Source: Capitella teleta (taxonomy: Eukaryota > Annelida > Polychaeta > Capitellidae). From it: a stretch of 64,000 bases of DNA. The position numbers were made by a program, and so were the translations under genes. Below are positions 1 through 12,029 of the stretch, one piece after another. The first letter of the stretch is position 1; each line of letters starts with the position of its first letter. Under the pieces are notes generated by a model that saw nothing but the letters and a program-made list of their open reading frames with translations, searched no databases and had not been told where the DNA came from. The stretch lies in the NCBI GenBank assembly GCA_000328365.1, contig KB306459.1:217976-281975 (forward strand), in the 5' to 3' direction.

Positions 1-8
1 CCGGGGGG

Positions 9-39
<31 letters not shown>
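9..39. repeat. poly(A) tract
   Basis: An uninterrupted run of 31 A residues follows a short CCGGGGGG at the window edge. It could be the tail of a retroposed element lying off the left edge, or a simple repeat. No element body is visible inside the window. Confidence 0.9.
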
Positions 40-41
<2 letters not shown>

Positions 42-131
42 CCTTAATAAAAAAATTATGCCTTAATAAATATATAATTGCTGGTATAGCATGCATGTGA
101 CACCAGTAATGACAAGAAAGGGAAGCGCTGC

Positions 132-190
132 AAAAAAAAAAAAAAATAAATAAATAAATAAAAATAAAAAAATAGAAAAAATAAATATTT
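132..190. repeat. A-rich / (AAAT)n low-complexity tract
   Basis: A run of A is followed by several TAAA units and then degenerate A-rich sequence. No coding or structural signal is present; it reads as a simple repeat. Confidence 0.85.
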
Positions 191-2825
191 AAGAATAGAC
201 ATGAATATCTTAAGCTATCGGCGTTTTGCAATAGCCAATGGTCGCTTATCTACGCGCATTAATTTTAATATGCCCTGATATCACCAGAAAATACTCCAAC
301 TAAATCGCGTTTGTAGGCAAATAAGACGTGTGAATTGATCGATTTGTTGGCCTCCGAATTCGGGGAGTTTTATTCTAATTGGTTTTGATGATTGATGGTT
401 GTTTTCAGGCGTAATTTGAGACGAATTTTCTTCCATTATGCGGTGTAGTGTTATGATACATGTTGTATAATACCTCCTTGGTGTGCACGTATGGAACATT
501 ATGAGGTACTAATGGTTTATGTTGCAAATTGTATTTAATAACACGGAGGGAATAACAGCATGACAATTAAGGTATAAAGAATGAATCGAATACATGTACA
601 GCGATAAGATGATGAAAGCTGATTAACCATGGAATGGGTAACACTTAATGACAATAATATCAATAATCACTGAATTAGTATTTATGTATAACTGATTGTG
701 AACGTTTCTCTTGGTTTTGCACGAGGTTACGAGACGAGTGATTTACGTGAAGATCCATTGAACCTTTTGGCTCGCAGACTGGTCCCCTTCAACGGTCATT
801 TATCACAATGATGAAGAGGTCTTCAGAGCAATAGTGTGTCTCTCTGGGCAGTCCGTTATCTGCACTGCACAATCGGAGAAAAACGCATAAGTGGAACTGG
901 TTCAGATGTGTGTACATCTCAACAAATGCTGAGGGAATGATGTCGATGGCCGATTCTAACCTTGTTAACCCCAGCCCACTAGACAGAGACAATGCTTAAT
1001 TATTCGCACGACGATTTCTCTCTTGTCTTGGATCGATTATTTATTATTATATACAAGCCTTCGGTGTATTATCAAACAATTCAGGGGGCAGCGTCACTCG
1101 ACTTATCGCATGACATTGCGATGCATATAAATTACTTGAAATTATGACTTTCTTAGCATGAGACCCAGGTGAGTGCAAATAAGCCCTTGTGTGTGCAACA
1201 AACCACAGGTGGTCTGACTCCCACCACTCCTACTTATATCGACATCAAAAAAAGAAGAAGAAGCCGATGTGCTTATGCAGTTGCCAAAGCAAGTATGTAA
1301 CCCAATGAGGGAGTAACCTATGTAGAAACAACACGTACCGCAGGGATATCACCCTTCTCGAGAGATAACTCGACGGAGCCGCACTTTTACACACTGACTT
1401 TAATATCCGACCACGGTTGCCCTGTGTGGCTTCCCATATCTCAGGTTTACTAATAAGAAGCCGACACGTTTCCTTATTCATATAGTCTCAAGTGTACGGC
1501 TTATCCTGCTTGTAACGACAAATTAATCCTTAACTTAACCAACCATTAATATAATGATCAAACATTATTTCAAATCGTATATCACCAGGACCAATATCAG
1601 TTTTGAAATTAACTTTGAGTCTTGATGTTCGGCACAAGGTAGCGTGTTGGTGCATATTGCAAATGCACGTGTCTCCATGATCAATTGGTCTGGCTGGCAG
1701 GCCACGTGCTGGGGATTTGCGCAAACGAAATATATTCTGAATTCCTCCATGGATGCTGAGAAACTATTGCGCCCCAAGAGAGAGTCGTGAGCCGAAGGAT
1801 GGCCCAGTAGAAATATATTGGACATCAAACATTGGGAATCATAGTTCTTTTTTTTTTTTAACGTAATAACTATGATCAATGAGCAAACTATGGAGTCAGT
1901 TTCACAACGAAATCCATGATTATTGACCTTCATTAACTGAGCCGGATTAGAATTAGCTTAATTTAATATCACAAGCAGATTAACGGGTTCAACTCAGTTT
2001 AACCCGCTTTGTTTTGATTTTAGAATCCTTACGTGGAACGAGTAGTTAACAGTGAACAATATGAAATGTTTTATAACGAAGTTATGAATATATGTAAATA
2101 GAAACTACCTGAATAATTGAATCATCAAATCTTGGTTATCGGTAAATTCCCGGCGCACGCCCATCACAGCATTATTTATTAATCCTCCAAAATTTATTGC
2201 CTCAAATCAACGAATCACTCAGGCAATCATGCATGCGTTGTCTCTTTGAAATTTCAAGAGATCTGATTACCCATAAAATGGATAATAAGAATAAATCCGC
2301 AACCAAGAAGCATAAACCTTATCTATCGGGACTGTTTTCCAATGATAGGATATCTTATAATTGTATAGTGTGCCCAATAATCACTCACTTGATGAATGAT
2401 GTTTCCCTTCACTACAAGCAAATGTTCGCTTGTTAAACCGCTGCATAAGTGAATGCATTTATGCGTGATATTTTAGGTATGGGGGTCTTCAAAAGCTCGT
2501 CTCTCGGCACATATGATAAGTAAGTATATAATTATTATTACTAAGCATACAGTTTGCATGCCAGATATAGTATACCTTGATACACGTTGGTTAACTAAGA
2601 ACAAAGTAAATACCTTCTCTTTATTGTACTGTGCTGGATACCGTGACTACCCAAATAGCTCAACGAGCTAATGTAAGGCGCCAGTATAGTCAAGAAACTA
2701 TTTAGAGTGGTTTGAAACCATTAAGCAGATAAAAGTAACAAGTGCGCTAATTGTTGGCGTAGCTGGAATTGCGGAGCAAACATCCAGATCCCTGGAAGTA
2801 GTGCATAGTAGAGAATGCACATGGC
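191..2825. other. gene-free AT-rich stretch
   Basis: Only short open frames occur here (longest 122 codons, minus strand, crossed by a T-run that reads as Lys codons). None shows a recognisable domain, codon bias or splice context. A 10-T run lies near 1849. I see no repeats shared with the rest of the window. Confidence 0.6.
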
Positions 2826-3056
2826 AACGACGATGACGCAGTTGTAGCGCGCTCACCTAGCGTGCAGAGGGTCGTGGGTTTGATGCCCGGTTTGGCAACT
2901 TGCCGGGGTCGATTATTGCGGCCTGAAATCTTTTGTGATTACGACAGCATACACATTGTATAGTGTCAAAATGTGGTACCTTGTTGGACAGTGATGAATA
3001 TTTATGTTCGTCAGAGGAACGGACATTGTCTGAGATCGAGACAATAAAATCAACAT
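2826..3056 (+). mobile_element. tRNA-derived SINE-like element (degraded)
   Basis: The segment at about 2840-2895 has the layout of a tRNA-derived promoter. An A-box-like GTTGTAGCGCGCTC is followed about 35 bases later by a B-box-like GGGTTTGATGCCC (2876-2888). These are the two internal RNA polymerase III promoter boxes, with tRNA-like spacing and an anticodon-arm-like GC stretch between them. The acceptor stem does not close, so this is not a working tRNA. The next 160 bases would be the tRNA-unrelated body, ending near an ACAATAAAATC stretch. I infer an old SINE copy; its isotype of origin is unclear and the outer limits are approximate. Confidence 0.55.
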
Positions 3057-3903
3057 TACTCTTTACATAGTGTCAACGAACATCGTTATTTATTTTATAT
3101 ATTTAAACATAACATTATTCCATGGTGGTAGCAAAATCAGTGCTATTCATTCAATATCAGAATTGCTGCTTTGTTTCAGCAGTATTGGTAAAGGCTGGCC
3201 ACCAGACATATGGTTGTTCCATCAACTCAAAATATGATATCACCTCTTAATGAGTTTATGCTGTGATTAAAGGTTGTTAAATTCCACCATGAGCATGAAA
3301 ATTATTCTGACACATAAAAATGTGACCACAATCAAGTCAATATCGTGTGTGCATGATTACATGCCGTTGCATTCATCTTCTTTCCAGGATCAGTACCTTC
3401 AGGAATTTGTGCTGTGCTCTAAGCAAATAACTATGGCGTTTGATAATTGTACTATTTGGAGATCCGATACAACATAAACTAAAGTTTGACGGTATAAATC
3501 TGAAGAAAAAAAAATGATTCAAGGAATTGAAGTATATACATGTATATCTATTACTGACCCATAAATTGTCTGGTGCACTTTACTTCACATGTTAACGGCG
3601 GAAGTTTTAGGTTAGCGAACATGTTTTTGTGGCAGAATTATGATGGCGTTCAATCGGTCTGAATATAATGTGTCACCAAAAACTGGATGTCATCCTAAAA
3701 TTCCTAAAAGCGGAGCTGTCTCATAAAGGGGACACTTGGCTTGTGTTTATGGCAGTCCAAATTGGTCAAGTTGTCTCCGTTTATCATGCCAATTCAAAAG
3801 GCTTTGAGTCGCTGTAAGTGCAACTTGAAACATGGAATTATTTGAGAGAACGCTTTGGTTTAAATTGGTTTCTGAACCGAAAAACGGGTGAAGAGTAATT
3901 TAT
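3057..3903. other. gene-free stretch
   Basis: Short open frames only, including a 67-codon plus-strand frame at 3274-3477 with no recognisable domain. An A-run near 3506 is the only simple-sequence feature. Nothing else is supported. Confidence 0.55.
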
Positions 3904-4291
3904 AATATGCACTGACGTCTGTAACAATTCTAAATAATCTAAATAACGATTTCAAAGCTCAACTGCACCATAGCTGGCCTCCATATCGGACGCCTCTTTT
4001 GTTGATCACATTTGATCAGCTTCCAGGTCGTTTTATGATTGATGCCATGAAATAGTAGTGCTCTGTGAGGCAATGCAAAGCGTCTGCTGGATGTTCCAAT
4101 ATGCACTGACGTCTGTAACAATTCTAAATAATCTAAATAACGATTTCAAAGCTCAACTGCACCATAGCTGGCCTCCATATCGGACGCCTCTTTTGTTGAT
4201 CACATTTGATCAGCTTCCAGGTCGTTTTATGATTGATGCCATGAAATAGTAGTGCTCTGTGAGGCAATGCAAAGCGTCTGCTGGATGTTCC
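3904..4291. repeat. 194-bp perfect tandem duplication
   Basis: The unit at 3904-4097 is repeated head to tail at 4098-4291 with period 194, and I see no mismatch between copies. It starts AATATGCACTGACG and ends CTGGATGTTCC. The short plus-strand open frames here (for example 4058-4249) simply cross the junction and recur because the DNA recurs. Two identical adjacent copies imply either a very recent duplication or an assembly artefact. No terminal inverted repeats or protein motifs are visible in the unit. Confidence 0.95.
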
Positions 4292-7200
4292 ATGTCATTA
4301 AGGCGGGAATTAATCGGGGAACATCACTCTCAAAACTCATGTGTAGTCCTTTTATGACATTGATCTATTCTGGTTATAATACAGTATTACATACTGAACT
4401 CCAAAATGAACTACAGTCTGTATTTGCATGTCAATAATGAGGGTGGAATGCTTTCCACCTCTGAATATTAGATAAGAGAAACTTTCAATAAAGACAATAA
4501 ATTTCATAAAGATCATTTCAATACCTGAAGTGTATATGTTGAATGAAAACTCCGGTGCTAGGTTTAACAATTAATGGATCAGAATTGATCGTGACAAGAT
4601 GGGATTGAATGATGAATTTATATTAAAATCGCCACAGACAGCCAAAATAAAAATACATGAATTATGAATATAGATTGTACGTAATCGGATGCCTTTCCGA
4701 TTATGTACAATGTGCATTCATAAGAGTACGTGCATAATTAATTACGCGAATAGATACAGCCATGCTGAGAAGCGCGGTGGGACGACAATCTTGGGCTACG
4801 TCGAGGTCATCTTAGCTTCGATTAATCTTAAAAGCACCCGTGGCACCTCATTCGATTCCTATTAAGATAAAAGTTCCTCTTTGAAGCTCTTTGATGCATA
4901 GGGAAGAATAATGTCCTTTCGGAAAACATTCAAACTGATCCATCACCCCACTAACAGCAGAAACGGTGTTGTGCCTAAAGCAATCGTCACAGGCAGCTAG
5001 CAATGTGCACAGCAGACCTTATTCGCATGAATGAATGTTCCATACCGATCAGTGTGATTCATCATATTTTGTCTACTTTCTTGCTTTTCTGTGTAGCTGT
5101 ATTCATCATATAGCCGCCATAATTATGAGTATCCTTTTGGATCTCTTGTCTCTCTAAAGCAACAACATATATCACATAAAACAGCACCGGACCCCCGGCG
5201 GCACTTTCCAGGGTCTCCGCTATCATAACGCCCTGGATATCACATCATTTGCTTACAAAATGACCACTTGGAATGTTCATACGCCGCCACACTAGACAAA
5301 TACAGTGAGGGCTCAAAATATCATTGGCCAATTCAATAACAAAACGATATATGAACCCGCTAGCGGAAATCGCCGCACCGATATACACTTCTATGATATT
5401 TTATTTGCAACGTAGCGACCATATGTCAAAGATCTGATCTTACAAATACATGAAAAGTAAATAGGATAGCGTCTTGCATAGAGAACCGCTAAAGGTCAAG
5501 GTATCATCATGCAGAAAAACCCAGGTGTACTAAAGCTGTCTTTAATCAACAAAAAGTGGAGGTAACTGCAAAGTGCAAACCATGCACAAAGCAAACTGAG
5601 CGAATTATACATGGCCAGTCAGATAATTACGCAATACAAACACACACATATATATATAATGCATTTCATACTTTCAATCACTAACAATAATGCCGATAAA
5701 ACCTTAGCCTGAGCCAGTTGTAGTATTAATATATATAATTAGTGATAGAGTGGGAACGAAAACAAAGATTGTTCGGGTCATTAATTCTGGATCAACACAT
5801 CCAGCCTTCTTTTCAGCCCATTATACCAGCATCCGGTTGAGCCAGGGATAATTTACACTAATGGCAATGCCGCAGGTGATTAAATTAGTCCAGGGGTGAA
5901 TCTAGGTTGCCAACAAGAAGCAAACAATGACAAAATAATGAATACACTAGTATTTCTTGCTCAGTTTAACTTTACCTTAGCTGACATCTCGGGGGAAAGT
6001 AAGGTCTGGCCATTGCAAAAATCGTAATAGCCATACTAAGAAAATTGATCCAATGACCTCGACCTTGGACTCTATGACCTCAATGCCAAGCCCTGGTGGA
6101 CCAGGAAGGGGGCTTTACCTAATCATCCATAACATTATTGCGCCCAATTGCCCTCCCCTTAAAATCCCTATGATGGCTCAATACCTACTCAGACCATCAT
6201 GCTAGCTTTGAGCAAATAAGCATTAGAAATGCACCTAATATTATGGCCTTCTATTTCAAAGCCCCACTTCGTTTAGTTCTAATACGTAACATGAGAAGAA
6301 AGGCTATTTCATGTTGAATATTGGGCTACTCTTTCGCGGATCATGGAGTGTTCTTCGTAAGCTTCTTTTACTTCGACCTTCTGATTACATTCGGGTGAAC
6401 GGAGATGCCACTGATCCCTTCGGGGAACTGCATTAGTTCAGCCAAGAAAGGGAGTGGATCCGGGAATATGCACATCTGACCTGTTTTGTGTGTATATGTA
6501 CTTGTAGAAACAAACAACTCATGAGTAGTCGCAATTATACATTGTGGAATAACTTATTTCTAGCTGAAAACACCATCCGGGATAAGTATGCCTCATTATT
6601 GACGCATTATACTTATTCAATCATACCAGACCCAGTATCATTCCTCCTTTCCTCTTTTCTTGTTACACCCAACTCCTCTCCTCCCCTTCTTCTCATCTAT
6701 AGTCCTCATGAAAGCTATAAGCTGTGATTCAGTAGTGAACTGAATTAAGTTTTACCAAATACATCAGACTTCTGTTTACGTCCTTATTGCCATACATATC
6801 GTAGGCATAATCATTATCAATAGAAGAGTAATTTGATACGGGCACTCTATACACCATATAATCAAACGCCTGGGTTTACGATTGGAGGTCAATCCTTGAC
6901 AGGGTGTTAATTGTGGTTAAATCATGACAGTTATGGGTATACCACACATCATAAAGCTATGTATATATAATTTTGAAGAAGTATTGAGTGGAGTTCATCT
7001 AATTATAACCCATGTCTCTGAAAGCTTCCCAAGATAACGTGTTTGTGCGCTATTCTGCTAAGAGAATATATTCTATGGAACCGGGCGTTTACATGAACAG
7101 AAGGGTATCGTATTTTCATGCGCTCTCTTCCAAGAATTGTGTTCGCTACAAAGATGGGCAAATATCTCCCAGAGTGCTACGCCATCAAAATGCACTCAAG

Positions 7201-8610
7201 TTGAGTTGTGAGAGAAAACCTAGCACTTGAGAGAATAATTCATCGCAACACAACATTGTCGTATCAGTCATAAGATGTCCAATCGATTGAAACAACATTC
7301 AATTGTATGCTTGGCAGAGTTTCAATCGATCTGGTGAAACACGTTAAAAGCAAATGCTATGTAAATATTTGCATGATAAGTTTAGGCTATACCATTATAT
7401 TATGCATTATACTATGCTTACCCAGCTCAGCCCTTAAAACATACGGAAATACGATGCCCCATCGTTAGGATTAATTAGTATGTCATAATGATTAAACTAT
7501 GGCTAAACAAAAGACAGATGCGGAAACTCCTGTGACAGCAAGTTGGTTCTGTCAGAACCTTTGACAATAAATGAATTGCAAGCATCGGAAAAAAATATAT
7601 ATGGTTAAAGCCGGCTATTTCCGTTTCTGGCATTCATCTTGACATTTTTATTTCTGCCTCGATTATCCCCTCCGACATTATTGTCCTCCGTGCTTCACGC
7701 ATACATTATTCCTGAAAAGTAAAGCCTTGTCCTTGGGCATCATATCTACATCCCACTTTATGCTCATGCAAGCCTAAGAAAACCTTGAATCTGTGTCAAA
7801 AGGACATTAGAATATACTTCAGTATATCCAGGGTCTATTCAAAATAGCTAGGTCACTTGGTACGTTATTTTGAAAACCAAAAACTGCAATGTTATTATGT
7901 TGTAAAAAGTAACATGACAATAATATTCTAATTAAAAACATAATAATAATAATAATAATAAACAAGCAAACAAACGAGCAAAAACAAACAGAAACGCAAA
8001 CACACACCAAAATCGGTACTGTGAAAATGTTATTTGAGCATGAATATACTAAATGCGTTCATTTAATTTTAAAGCATAACCTTGACAACCATATTAAATT
8101 AATCCCTGTCAGGAATAAAATATTTCAGACCAGTAATTTATGTACGTAAGTACAATGCCCAAATTCTCGATTTTAGCCACCAAGATACTGCTCATGCTGC
8201 TTCTGCACAGATGACCCTTTGCTATAAAGCCAATGTTATGCCCTGGTTAAAGCTGCGTTTTATTTCAAATCTCTGCCGATTGTCGATCTCTTTGATATGA
8301 CCAATATGTAGCTCGGCAACTACCCTCGAGGATTCGGGGCCCCAAAGTTTGTTCTTGCGCATAATTATATAAACATGCGGTGTCCATACAATGCCACAGA
8401 GTGATGTCATGGATCATGCTAAAAAACAAATGCACCTTTGCAGCTGCGTAATTCTAGCTAAGATTATATTGAGCTCCGTAAGTGCGAGTGTAAATGGCCA
8501 GAGGATCACACGCCATTCCAAGTTAGCAAAAACTTTATGTGAGCTGTAGTGTAGGTTTTACGTCCCTATGAGGCGGTAATGGAATCTGTCGCTCTGCAAA
8601 GATTGCCGGT
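4292..8610. other. gene-free AT-rich stretch
   Basis: About 4.3 kb with no open frame longer than 79 codons and no recognised domain. It holds a small (AAT)n microsatellite at 7941-7961 next to A-rich sequence. Two TGACCT nuclear-receptor half-sites near 6054 and 6073 have irregular spacing. I see no other structure. Confidence 0.55.
7941..7961. repeat. (AAT)n microsatellite
   Basis: Seven TAA units in a row, followed by degenerate AAAC-type sequence. A simple repeat. Confidence 0.9.
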
Positions 8611-8612
8611 AG

Positions 8613-8636
8613 TGACGTCATTGTAGCACCGGAAGT
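8613..8636. promoter_or_regulatory. CRE palindrome plus ETS-type site
   Basis: A perfect CRE palindrome TGACGTCA (8613-8620) lies nine bases before an ETS-type CCGGAAGT (8629-8636). CREB/ATF and ETS/GABP sites often occur together near TATA-less promoters in animals. Only the motifs are visible; no transcript or first exon can be shown. It could be chance or a distal element. Confidence 0.3.
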
Positions 8637-10057
8637 CATCAGTTTCCAGATGAGGATGCGCCCTAGGAAATTGGATTCATACACAATTAATAATCTCAAA
8701 AATCAGCTTACTCGTATCTCTGAGCAGCGCAATTGTTCAGGCAATATTCGCCTAATGTCCTTGGTTGGAATGTTCTCTCTGTGACTACTTGTTCTTATGA
8801 GCCGCGTATTATGTGATTATGAGCAACTGCTTGGTTGTCGATTTCACAGAAAATACGTAATCTCTTAAAAGGGATTTGTCGCTGTTGCTCATTCATTTGT
8901 GGTGTGTACTATTATAAAATTATATATATTGTACATTTGTACTACTATGGACAACTTTATCAACTTGACAATATTTAATGGCTCTTCCACATGGTATGTT
9001 GATAGCTTATTTATGAAAAAATGTCTTACTATAGGTTAATGACATTCGTGTGCAACGATAATTGTGCTGAGTGAATATGTGTGTAATACTTTAGGTATAA
9101 TAACATACTATAATTTCACATTAATGCATTGGGGTTATTACTGTGTGATATTCGTGTTTAATACATATATATACAGCATTTTATTTGCAAATAATATTTT
9201 GCAATTTTTAGATGTATCAGAGAATAAGAAAAAACAAAACATAAAAAACATAAAACAAGGAAACAGTTGAGAAAAATAAATAAGTAATAATGACTGAATT
9301 AGCCTATGCTTTAACGAGGCGCATCATATAGCAACATAAGAGCCGACTTGCACTTTTCATAGTTTAAAGGACATAAATAATGACCATCGATTACATAACG
9401 AGTTCTTTTATGGCTAAACAGACATCAAGAGTTTTGCTATCACTGCACAGAACAGAGATATCGTTAGAGAAGTCACTTTCCATGAAATTGCCCCAACAAA
9501 AGTGAAATAAAAGAAACCCATAAAGATGTCAGAGGATACCAGTCTGCAGTGTACATCGAGTCAACAAAGTATGCCTTACTAGCAACCTATTCATGCAACA
9601 CAAGTGAATTATGACGTTTTGATGGCGTTGTCGTGGTAATGGTTAATATTTACATACTTACTATGTTTATGCAACACTTGATTTGATGCAGTCGAGGGAG
9701 AGCTACCAATTAATAACAACGAAATACAATGTAGGCTTGCAAATGATGTCATGTCCAAATGATTAATGTTATGAGTTCTGGCAATATGCGGTGTTAACAT
9801 AATACTCCATACTACGGAATCCAGTGCACCAGCTTGAAAGTATTGAAGACATCTGGTCAGCTCTAATTTGTAGGTTAGTAGAATAAGTATGCAATAATAT
9901 ATCTTGTCATGACCCTTATTAGGAAATGTTTTATTTGAAGACAATTTCCTATGTCGCTCGGTTGGCTTTTTTTTCCGTTTACAAATTTTGGTCAACTGTT
10001 TACCTTGTGAATAACTAACGTTCATTCAGATTATTTTTAATATCCTGTCACTCAGTT
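8637..10057. other. gene-free AT-rich stretch
   Basis: The minus-strand frame 9609-10025 (138 codons) is one of the longest in the window. It has no recognised domain and includes a Lys-rich run read from a T-tract. I see no splice-site support and do not call it a gene. Confidence 0.5.
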
Positions 10058-10167
10058 CTTTTTTTTTTTTTGGGGGGGGATTTTTTTTGTTTGTAAAAAA
10101 AAAAACAAAAAAAAAAACAAGTCATATGTTACCCTGTCTGTCTTGTTTTTTTTTGTTTTTTTTTTGT
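10058..10167. repeat. T/G/A homopolymer-rich low-complexity block
   Basis: Successive runs of T, G, T, A and T with short interruptions. Such blocks are slippage-prone and may contain sequencing or assembly errors. No function is inferred. Confidence 0.85.
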
Positions 10168-10265
10168 CCGTGTACATTTTTCAGTAACTAGCTATGTTTT
10201 AGCGTTCATTTTTTACGTTTATAAAGTATGACAATATCCGTATCAGTAAGTATTTTCTTTGAGAA

Positions 10266-10284
10266 AGGTCAAAGGGCAAGGTCA
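10266..10284 (+). promoter_or_regulatory. AGGTCA-type half-site triplet (DR1 + DR0)
   Basis: Three nuclear-receptor half-sites follow each other: AGGTCA (10266-10271), one spacer A, AGGGCA (10273-10278), then AGGTCA directly (10279-10284). The first pair is a DR1 arrangement, the class bound by HNF4 and RXR heterodimers. It lies just upstream of a tandemly duplicated non-coding block, so it may instead be part of an old repeat. Motif evidence only. Confidence 0.25.
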
Positions 10285-10539
10285 CAATGACGATAAATAG
10301 GTGACAAATTTGTTTGCCTTTATCTCATTCAATAATTGCCATAACGTTCTGATTTTTTCGTTAAATTGTTTCATGCATCATTTCCAACGAAAGTGAGTTT
10401 CGTACTCAGTATGCTCAGTAGCATTATTATTGCGTAATAGTCGAAAATACGAAAATGTGATTTTTCAAACTAATATAACGTATTCGTCAAGCACGATATC
10501 ACACTGTAATTGTTAATGATAGTTGATTATATTATTGTT

Positions 10540-11400
10540 CTGTCTAACTATAATTTTCAATTATGTCATTCTAAGGTCAAGGTCGTTATAACGATTTTTC
10601 GCTTATTTTGCCATATAAGGGTTGATACCCATACATTACAGTTAATTTAACAAAAATCATTGCTCTTAGTGTCTGTTCGATCTATAACAATTAATTGTGC
10701 CCTTTCTTGTGTAACAATCAAATAAGGTCATAATATAATTTAACCCTTATCTTGTTTCATGATGGCTAGTTATCTCTTCTTATATTTACATCGATATGTA
10801 GATATAATACAGCCCAGCATTTTTATAATTGATATAATTGGTGTTAGATCAACATTTTACATGCTATATGACATTAAATATTGTCATCGCTTAAAATACG
10901 TAAAACGTTATGATTTTATTTCTGAGTGCATTGCAATCTCAAAGTTTCCCCTCGTTTTGTTCGTTTCATTATTATTTCTTCCTCTACTCTATGTACTCTT
11001 TTTGGTCAACTGTGTCAATTATGTCATTCTAAGGTCCAGATTGTTATGATGTCTTTTCGCATTTTTCGTCATATAACGCTTGAAATCCATACAATACAGT
11101 CTGTTTAACACAAAATATTGCCATTAGTGTTTGATCGACCCATAACAATACTTCATTTCGCCTTTTTCTGTACGATAATCTGTAAATGTCCAAATATGAT
11201 CATAACCTAATTTTGCATATGTTTTGCTTCGTGAAGGTTAGTTATGATATCAAAATACATCAATGTGTAGATATAATATAGGCCAGTATTTTTACAATTG
11301 CCATATTTGATGTCAGATCAATATTCTGCAATTATTTAGTTATTATTTAGTTTGTTTCTTTCTTCTTTCTTCCTCTAATTACTCCCCAACAATTTCCTGT
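10540..11400. repeat. diverged tandem duplication, unit about 460 bp
   Basis: Two diverged copies lie head to tail. The anchor CAATTATGTCATTCTAAGG is at 10558 and again at 11016 (offset 458). Similarity runs through the CATATAA, CCATAC/TACAG, CATAACAAT, TAGATATAATA, CCAG.ATTTTTA and AGATCAA.ATT blocks, and both copies end in a similar pyrimidine-rich TTCTTCCTCTA stretch (about 10965 and 11365). Substitutions and small indels are frequent, so the duplication is old. The 96-codon plus frame at 10759-11049 crosses the copy boundary and is not conserved in the other copy, which argues that the unit is non-coding. Confidence 0.75.
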
Positions 11401-11477
11401 TCACGTATCTGACTGATTGCATGTTATAGTATAGCTACGCTAGCATGTGCAAATGGTGTGCATGTTTTCAAACCTCG

Positions 11478-11557
11478 GGAAGGCACTAATATGACACTAT
11501 AAGTGTTAAAGTGCCGTTAAGCACCATCCATTCATTCATTAATTCATTCATTGATTC
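11478..11557 (+). mobile_element. retroelement-like 3' tail with (ATTC)n
   Basis: A segment reading CACTATAAGTGTTAAAGTGCCGTTAAGCACC is followed by an (ATTC)n microsatellite (about 11528-11557). A GC-containing stem-like 3' end running into a short-unit repeat is typical of LINEs and of SINEs that borrow LINE tails. No coding part is attached, so this would be a very short 5'-truncated copy. It could also be a simple repeat next to unrelated sequence. Confidence 0.4.
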
Positions 11558-11798
11558 AAACCTCGGGCAATGAGCATTTCAAACCTACATTTGTAAAAGT
11601 CATGAGAATAAATCACACTTGAGTTGACATTATATTGATATTTAAATCGAAATTAACCCGTTCAGTTTCGAAACGCTGTTTAGACGTTGAAACCATGATG
11701 CGAGACGCTGATGTGCCCGATTTCAGCTATATTATTCCGGTGTCATCAGTTCAACAGAAAGTTGTTTCCCTCCACTGTTGAATTTCACTTCATTATTC

Positions 11799-12029
11799 GT
11801 GACGTCATTATTTAAGTTATTTATCTCCACATACACGCAAGACGGTATTCTGAGATGTAATTTTTTTACCCTAAAGAGTGAAAAAGTCATGACACCATTC
11901 CACCCCCCCCCCCCGATGCCTTTCTTCAAGTTATTTGTCTGCACAAGGGAATTCAACTCTATAGAAAGTGACGTCATTCTTTAAATTGCTTATCTCCACA
12001 CATGTGTGAAGGGGATTTCCTTGACGTCA
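11799..12029. promoter_or_regulatory. cluster of three CRE palindromes in a diverged 169-bp repeat
   Basis: Three perfect TGACGTCA palindromes lie at 11800-11807, 11969-11976 and 12022-12029. The first two sit in diverged copies of one unit: GTGACGTCATT.TTTAA.TT..TTATCTCCACA begins at 11799 and again at 11968. The shorter TTCAAGTTATTTGTCTGCACA near 11925 resembles the middle of the unit. TGACGTCA is the CREB/ATF consensus. The cluster may be a real regulatory element or a by-product of duplication. A 12-C run lies between the copies (11903-11914). Confidence 0.4.

Noticed and set aside
1980-2012. TTAACGGGTTCA and TTTAACCCGC as piggyBac-like short ends
   Set aside because: The two strings are adjacent, not matching as terminal repeats, and no element lies between them.
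9609-10025. 138-codon minus-strand open frame
   Set aside because: No recognised domain, Lys-rich run from a T-tract, no splice or promoter support; expected by chance in 64 kb of AT-rich DNA.
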